Shown: piece after piece, positions 59,499 through 64,000 of the stretch
Layout of the letters: each line of letters starts with the position of its first letter
Position numbering within the stretch: position 1 is the stretch's first letter
Origin: Granulicella mallensis
Lineage (GTDB): Bacteria; Acidobacteriota; Terriglobia; Terriglobales; Acidobacteriaceae
Direction of reading: 5' to 3'
DNA length: 64,000 nt
Assembly (NCBI RefSeq): GCF_014203225.1
Contig: NZ_JACHIO010000028.1
Location: forward strand, 1-64,000
Made by a program: the position numbers and the translations under genes
Notes under the pieces: generated by a model
What the model was told of the DNA's origin: nothing
Database searches by the model: none
Seen by the model: only the letters and a program-made list of their open reading frames with translations

Positions 59499-61562
59499 AT
59501 GAAGCTCAACACTCTTCTTGCCTTCGCTCTCAGCGTTCTCACCCCTGGGCTCTCAGCTTTTGGACAGACGCCGCTCGCTACCGGGCCACGCGAGTCTCCC
59601 TTACTGCTGGGCGCAGCCTGGTATCCCGAGCAGTGGCCGGAGTCACGCTGGGATGCTGATCTGGCCCTGATGGAGGCGGCCCACATCAACTTCGTTCGCG
59701 TGGGCGAGTTTGCGTGGAGCACGATGGAGCCGAAGGAGGGCGAGTACAAGCTTGACTGGCTCGAACATGCGGTGCGTGCCGCGGAGAGACACCACATCGC
59801 CGTCGTGCTGGGGACGCCCTCGGCGGCTCCGCCGGCGTGGTTGACGGAGAAGTATCCTGAGACGCTTCGCACCATGGTGGATGGCCGCAAGGATGGACAC
59901 GGCAATCGCCAGCAGTTTGACTGGAGCGATCCGAAGTACCGCGAGCTGGCGCGGGAGATCGCCGAAAAGATGGCCGCGCGCTTCGGTCACGATCCCAACG
60001 TAATTGCCTGGCAGATCGACAACGAATACGCCGACGAGAGCTACGGCCAGAGCACGCAGAAGCAGTTCGACGAATGGCTGCATGCCAAGTACAAGACCCT
60101 GGACAATCTGAACGCGCGGTGGACGACCTCCTATTGGAGCGAGACCTATCAGGATTGGGGCCAGATCCCGATCGAGGAGAAGTATGGCAATCCGGGGCTG
60201 CTGCTGAACTGGAAAGAGTTTGTCTCCGATACCTGGCGGAGCTATCAGAAGAATCAGGTCGAGGTAATTCGTGCACATGCCGAGCCCCGGCAGAAGATCA
60301 CCACGAACATGATGGGCTGGTTCGATGGGTATGACTCCTATACGGTGGCGCAGGACCTGGACTTCGCCTCGTGGGATGACTACGTCGGACAAGGGCAGCT
60401 CGATCCGGCATCGAACGGCGCGATTCACGATTTGACCCGAGGCTTTCTCCGGAAGAACTTCTGGGTGATGGAGACGCAGCCGGGATTCGTCAACTGGTCT
60501 CCCCTTAACAACGCGCTGAACAAGGGGGAAGTACGTGCGATGGCCTGGAACGATATCGGCCATGGCGCCCAGGCCGTGGAGTACTGGCAGTGGCGCAGCG
60601 CGCTCAATGGGCAGGAGCAGTACCACGGTACGCTTGTGGGGCCGGACGGAACCCCGGTGCCGTTGTATGACGAGGTGAAGCAGCTCGGAGACGACTTCGC
60701 AAAGGCCGCGCCGGTGCTGGCCGGAACGACGGTTGAGTCGCAGGTGGCGATTCTGCATGATTACAACAGCCGGTGGGCGATCAACTGGCAGCGGCATAAT
60801 CAGCAGTTTGATCCTACGGCGGCACTGGTCAGCTTCTATCGTCCGCTGCGCAGGCTGGTTCGCAGCATCGACGTCGTGTCGGATACGGCTCCGCTTAGCG
60901 GCTACAAGTTAGTCGTGGCTCCAGCGCTGAACGTGCTGACTCCGGAAGCCGTACAGAACCTGGAAGCTTATGTGCGCGGTGGCGGGCATCTGGTACTGGG
61001 CCAGCGCAGCGGCCTGAAGGATGAGGACAACAGTCTCTACACCCAGCGACAGCCTGGTCCTCTTACGGAACTGCTGGGGGCGCGGGTAGAGCAGTTCTAT
61101 GCCCTGCAGAAGCCGGTTCCCATCGAGGGCAACTGGGGCAGCGGAGAAGATGCAATCTGGGCCGAGCAGATCGGCGTGAAATCCCCCGAGACCCAGGTGC
61201 TGATGCGGTACGGCAAGAGCAATGGCTGGCTGGACGGACAGCCAGCTGCAGTCACCCGCAAAGTAGGGAAGGGCAGCATCACTTACATTGGAGCCGCGCT
61301 GGATGAGGCAACGATGAAGACTGCCGCCAAGTGGATGATCGAGGAGAGCGGCGTCGCGGCGATCATGACCGACCTGCCGGAGGATGTGGAGCTTTCAATT
61401 CGCTCTGGAGACGGAAAGCGCGTATACATTCTGACAAACTATGGAGCAGAGGCAAAGACCGTAACATTACCCAGTGCGATGAAGGACGTTCTGGCAGGAG
61501 GGACGGTCTCGACCGTGACGCTGTCGCAATACGGGATCGCGGTGCTGGAAGCGACTCGATGA
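59499..61562 (+). CDS. Secreted GH42-type beta-galactosidase
   Basis: A 687-residue protein with a signal sequence (LLAFALSVLTPGLSAFGQ). The GH42 (beta/alpha)8 domain follows: LGAAWYPEQWPESRWDADLA, NFVRVGEFAWSTMEPKEGEY, then WQIDNEYADE with the acid/base Glu (about 176) and VMETQPGFVNW with the nucleophile (about 325). A trimerisation-like domain (about 400-590) and a small C-terminal beta domain complete the usual GH42 length. Secretion is less common than cytoplasmic location in this family. It is 68 bp after the small membrane protein gene and probably feeds the symporter. Confidence 0.9.
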   Translation: MKLNTLLAFALSVLTPGLSAFGQTPLATGPRESPLLLGAAWYPEQWPESRWDADLALMEAAHINFVRVGEFAWSTMEPKEGEYKLDWLEHAVRAAERHHIAVVLGTPSAAPPAWLTEKYPETLRTMVDGRKDGHGNRQQFDWSDPKYRELAREIAEKMAARFGHDPNVIAWQIDNEYADESYGQSTQKQFDEWLHAKYKTLDNLNARWTTSYWSETYQDWGQIPIEEKYGNPGLLLNWKEFVSDTWRSYQKNQVEVIRAHAEPRQKITTNMMGWFDGYDSYTVAQDLDFASWDDYVGQGQLDPASNGAIHDLTRGFLRKNFWVMETQPGFVNWSPLNNALNKGEVRAMAWNDIGHGAQAVEYWQWRSALNGQEQYHGTLVGPDGTPVPLYDEVKQLGDDFAKAAPVLAGTTVESQVAILHDYNSRWAINWQRHNQQFDPTAALVSFYRPLRRLVRSIDVVSDTAPLSGYKLVVAPALNVLTPEAVQNLEAYVRGGGHLVLGQRSGLKDEDNSLYTQRQPGPLTELLGARVEQFYALQKPVPIEGNWGSGEDAIWAEQIGVKSPETQVLMRYGKSNGWLDGQPAAVTRKVGKGSITYIGAALDEATMKTAAKWMIEESGVAAIMTDLPEDVELSIRSGDGKRVYILTNYGAEAKTVTLPSAMKDVLAGGTVSTVTLSQYGIAVLEATR

Positions 61563-61749
61563 GGTAAATATTGCTGAAATGGCGGTTTTTTGAACAAACC
61601 ACTCGATGGGTTGTAACCAATACGCTTTCTGCCGCTCTAACGTTGCACAGACACTGATTCACCGCATCGCAATCTCGATGCTCCGTGTTATCGGCTGTCT
61701 TGCACGCTTTCTGGCGTTTCTGCTGCCACTTTAGAGAGAACGGAGCCTC

Positions 61750-62238
61750 ATGAAAAATTTGCTTAAGTTGTACGTGCGTATTTCGGGGATGTTGTCCTAT
61801 CTGCAATCTCCATTTTTGTTGGCTGTGCGGCTCTATTGGGGATGGCAACTGGTGATGACCGGGTGGGGGAAGTTGCACAATCTCGCCAGGTTCGCGGATA
61901 TCTTCGCCAATCTGAACATTCCATTTCCCAGTGCCAGTGCGCATTTCATCGGGTGCCTCGAGTTCTTCGGTGGAATTCTTTTGATTCTGGGGCTTGGATC
62001 GAGGCTGACGGCATTCCTCATGACCTGCAATATGCTGGTCGCCTACTGGACTGCGGACCATGACGCTTTTGTCTCGTTCTTTTCCGATCCGGACAAATTT
62101 AGCGCCGCGTCGCCCTATACGATTCTGTTTGCATCCCTTCTCGTTCTAATATTCGGTGCAGGACTGTTCTCTGTGGATGCGCTGCTGGCGAAGCGTTATC
62201 GCGTCTGGCTGGAGAACCCCGGGATCGAGAAAGAATGA
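61750..62238 (+). CDS. DoxX-family membrane protein linked to ECF sigma factor
   Basis: A 162-residue protein with four helices: FLLAVRLYWGWQLVMTGWGK, FIGCLEFFGGILLILGLGSR, LTAFLMTCNMLVAYWTADHD and YTILFASLLVLIFGAGLFSV. The G-W-Q-x-x-x-(S/T)GxGK-LxN pattern matches the second DoxX type. Its stop overlaps the sigma-factor ATG, so it is expressed with the sigma/anti-sigma pair. It may be a membrane redox or quinone-related protein under control of that sigma factor (inference). Confidence 0.8.
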   Translation: MKNLLKLYVRISGMLSYLQSPFLLAVRLYWGWQLVMTGWGKLHNLARFADIFANLNIPFPSASAHFIGCLEFFGGILLILGLGSRLTAFLMTCNMLVAYWTADHDAFVSFFSDPDKFSAASPYTILFASLLVLIFGAGLFSVDALLAKRYRVWLENPGIEKE

Positions 62239-62861
62239 CTGACGTACTCGCAGGCAGGGATGAAGCGCAGATGATTGCGTCCATCCTTGCAGGCAATTCG
62301 CAGGTGTTCCATGAACTCATTCGCCCGTATGAGCGAAGCGTGTATGTCATGGCTTTGTCGCTGCTCCAGAATGAAGCGGATGCGGAAGATACCGCGCAGG
62401 AGGCCTTTCTAAAGGCTTTCCGCAGCCTCGCGAGCTTTCGTGCCGAGGCGAAGTTCAGCACCTGGCTGATCAGTATCACGCTGAATGAGGCACGCAGCCG
62501 TCTTCGCCGCAAGAATACGGTCAAGATGGAGTCGCTCGATGAGCCACAGGATGAGCAGGGTCATATCTCGCCCGCGCTGCTGCGAGACTGGCGGGAGATT
62601 CCCTCCGAGGCGGTGGAACGGCAAGAGGTTCGGGGGTTGTTGCAGCAGGCCATTGCCGGCCTGCCACCCATCTATCGCGAGATCTTTCTGCTGCGGGATG
62701 TCGAAGAGTTGAGTATCGACGAGTCGGCAAAGGCTCTCGGCATTACGGTGGCAGCGGTAAAGGTGCGGCTGCATCGCGCTCGGCTCATGTTGCAGAAAAA
62801 GCTTGCACCGCAGTTGAAGCAGATCAATCCAAAGAAGAGGAGGTGGCTCCCATGGTCATAG
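62235..62861 (+). CDS. ECF RNA polymerase sigma factor (RpoE-like)
   Basis: A 208-residue sigma-70 protein. Region 2 (about 25-92) has FHELIRPYERSVYVMALSLL, DAEDTAQEAFLKAFRSLASF and FSTWLISITLNEARSRLRRK. Region 4 (about 130-185) has LPPIYREIFLLRDVEELSID and ESAKALGITVAAVKVRLHRA, a helix-turn-helix for the -35 element. It directs RNA polymerase to its own promoters. It overlaps the upstream DoxX gene and the downstream anti-sigma gene, so the three form one operon, probably autoregulated. Confidence 0.92.
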   Translation: MTDVLAGRDEAQMIASILAGNSQVFHELIRPYERSVYVMALSLLQNEADAEDTAQEAFLKAFRSLASFRAEAKFSTWLISITLNEARSRLRRKNTVKMESLDEPQDEQGHISPALLRDWREIPSEAVERQEVRGLLQQAIAGLPPIYREIFLLRDVEELSIDESAKALGITVAAVKVRLHRARLMLQKKLAPQLKQINPKKRRWLPWS

Positions 62862-63115
62862 AGTGCAAACATGTCTGGGATCACATCTCCGGCTACCTGG
62901 ATGGAACACTGGATCCCGAGGTTCTGGCGGTGGTACAGAAGCATCTGGAGCATTGCGAACTCTGTTCGGCGATCCTCGACTCGACGCGGAACATCCTGAT
63001 CCTCACCGCGGACGAGCGTGTCTTTGAACTGCCGCTCGGCTATAGCGAACGTCTCCATGCCCGGCTTGAGGCGGAGATGCAGAGTATCGTGCCCAAGAAA
63101 CCTGATGGTGGATGA
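62852..63115 (+). CDS. Zinc-finger anti-sigma factor (zf-HC2)
   Basis: An 87-residue protein with MVIECKHVWDHISGYLDGTL and the HxxxCxxC zinc motif (HLEHCELC), typical of anti-sigma factors that bind the ECF sigma factor. There is no membrane segment, so it may act as a soluble sensor. ATG 62852 follows GAGGAGG by eight bases; a GTG at 62843 is also open but poorer. It overlaps the end of the sigma gene. Confidence 0.85.
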   Translation: MVIECKHVWDHISGYLDGTLDPEVLAVVQKHLEHCELCSAILDSTRNILILTADERVFELPLGYSERLHARLEAEMQSIVPKKPDGG

Positions 63116-63184
63116 GCCGCGAGGGATAGCCTGAGAGGTATCAAATTGAACCACGCACCGTGTCCAGATACGGTGCCTGTCAGG

Positions 63185-63652
63185 CTACTGAGCTTGATGG
63201 AGGATCTGGTGCGCGATCGCCTCGGCCGCTACAAGAGCCAGGGTCACGATTGCGAGGACGATCTGGAAGGTTTCGGAACGCCGTTGCTTCTGCGTCACGG
63301 AGGCCATACGCCACTGGGATGAGGGTCTGGCGCGCAGGCTGCGAATCCTCCAGACGACATACAGGTTTATGAGGGAGCCGGCTACCGCAACGACCATCAT
63401 GGGAATGCGGATGGCATCGGCATGGATGCGGCCGATGGTGTGCTGCACCCCGGCCGCAGCCGCCAATGCGCTTACCCCAATGATGACGCGTATGCCGCTG
63501 ATGGCCATGACCGCTGTGCAGGCGCTCTGGAGCAGGATAAACATCAGGCTCGTGAGGCTGATGATCCAGGAGCGGCTGCCATTGGAAGGTTGTTCGCTTG
63601 CAGGAGTGTCTACGGAACTATCTGGGGCGAATTTGGGGTCTTGAACAGACAT
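63185..63652 (-). CDS. Polytopic membrane protein of unknown function
   Basis: A protein of about 155 residues. The N-terminal 35 residues are polar (SVDTPASEQPSNGSRSW), then four hydrophobic segments follow: IISLTSLMFILLQSACTAVM, IIGVSALAAAAGVQHTIGRI, IPMMVVAVAGSLINLYVVWR and IVLAIVTLALVAAEAIAHQI. A conserved H is in the last one. No family name can be given. ATG 63652 is taken; a longer frame from 63682 is possible. It converges on the anti-sigma gene and is divergent from the GntR gene. Confidence 0.6.
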   Translation of the reverse strand: MSVQDPKFAPDSSVDTPASEQPSNGSRSWIISLTSLMFILLQSACTAVMAISGIRVIIGVSALAAAAGVQHTIGRIHADAIRIPMMVVAVAGSLINLYVVWRIRSLRARPSSQWRMASVTQKQRRSETFQIVLAIVTLALVAAEAIAHQILHQAQ

Positions 63653-63758
63653 TTCATCTTTACGGTACACCAGGTCGCGCAAACCTGTTTCTTATGTGTT
63701 ACAAACGGCACTTGCAGAGTAGGATGGAGCCGTGCGCTCCTTACTCAGGAACGCGGGG

Positions 63759-64000
63759 ATGAATATGGTCAAGACGCATCGCAGGTACCAGGAGGTTGCA
63801 GCACGAATTTCGCGCTATGTTGCGGAGAAGAGACTCGAGCCGGGCGCCCGGCTTCCGGGAGAGATCGATCTGGCAAAGGTCTGCGGGGTGAGCCGTCCCA
63901 CGATTCGCGAAGCGATGGTGGCACTGGAGATCGCAGGCGAGTTAGAGATTCGGAGCGGATCGGGAGCCTATGTTCGCGAGGCTGTGAACCCGATGTCGCT
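63759..64000 (+). CDS. GntR/FadR-type transcriptional regulator (cut by the right edge)
   Basis: An in-frame reading that opens MNMVKTHRRYQEVAARISRY and runs to the window edge. YVAEKRLEPGARLPGEIDLA then VCGVSRPTIREAMVALEIAG and GELEIRSGSGAYVRE form a GntR winged helix-turn-helix domain (about residues 5-75) as in the FCD subfamily. The C-terminal effector domain is outside the window. AGGA precedes the ATG by eight bases; a GTG at 63732 is an in-frame alternative. FCD-type regulators often control sugar-acid catabolism; a link to the galactoside operon is only positional. Confidence 0.85.
   Translation, partial: MNMVKTHRRYQEVAARISRYVAEKRLEPGARLPGEIDLAKVCGVSRPTIREAMVALEIAGELEIRSGSGAYVREAVNPMS

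Noticed and set aside
59643-60797. Long minus-strand open frame of 384 codons
   Set aside because: It is antisense to the GH42 gene, whose catalytic motifs and signal sequence are clear; no motif is seen in the antisense frame.
1-64000. CRISPR arrays, rRNA and tRNA genes
   Set aside because: No regularly spaced short repeats, no rRNA-like stretch and no cloverleaf-forming segment were found by eye; a dedicated scan would be needed to exclude a tRNA entirely.

Overview
The window looks like a chromosomal segment of an acidobacterium, most likely class Terriglobia. This is an inference from gene content: an Oar-like TonB-dependent receptor with an N-terminal carboxypeptidase-regulatory fold, a DUF4239 protein, a cytochrome P460, DoxX proteins, a periplasmic GH42 enzyme with an SSS transporter, and a moderately GC-rich sequence with good Shine-Dalgarno sites. 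No ribosomal RNA or other taxonomic marker is present. I saw no rRNA, tRNA or CRISPR array.

Bases 1-46,000 are almost entirely a surface-polysaccharide locus. The left edge holds the decayed 3' end of a tyrosine recombinase (15-212) and a 208-bp hairpin-rich element with 29-bp terminal inverted repeats (1574-1781). Next come sugar-modifying genes (formyltransferase, deacetylase, acyltransferase, GT4), membrane glycosyltransferase-like proteins, a GT2-methyltransferase fusion, and a CapD/PglF-type 4,6-dehydratase (10416-12335). The export and polymerisation machinery is present: Wzc-like BY-kinase (24240-26579), O-antigen-ligase/Wzy-like protein (26586-27860), Wza-like export protein (37172-38233), Wzx-like flippase (44151-45680) and a PglC-like initiating transferase (34666-35286). 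Aminotransferase and PglD genes follow the latter. CBS-nucleotidyltransferase (PtmE-like), LegB-like dehydratase, NeuC-, NeuB- and NeuA/LegF-like genes are scattered through the locus and together point to a nonulosonic acid (legionaminate- or sialate-like) building block.

The most unusual part is embedded in this locus at 13638-22946. A tightly packed operon encodes a secreted propeller-like lipoprotein, a 59-residue peptide that looks like a RiPP precursor, an S26B-type peptidase, an HprK-like kinase, a PqqD-like carrier, a radical SAM/SPASM enzyme, a methyltransferase, a FemAB-like acyltransferase and a NeuC-like epimerase. A PF14907-type nucleotidyltransferase is divergent to it. Several junctions are ATGA overlaps. 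I read this as a candidate peptide-modification system, possibly related to the polysaccharide locus.

From 46,000 on, the window is ordinary accessory chromosome: a large TonB-type receptor, a gene-poor stretch with a 127-bp imperfect direct repeat, a cupin-DoxX-cytochrome P460 group behind palindromic sites, a secreted thioredoxin-like/DsbD-N pair, two membrane proteins, a galactoside transport and hydrolysis group (SSS symporter, small membrane protein, GH42), a DoxX-ECF sigma-anti-sigma operon, and a GntR regulator cut by the right edge.
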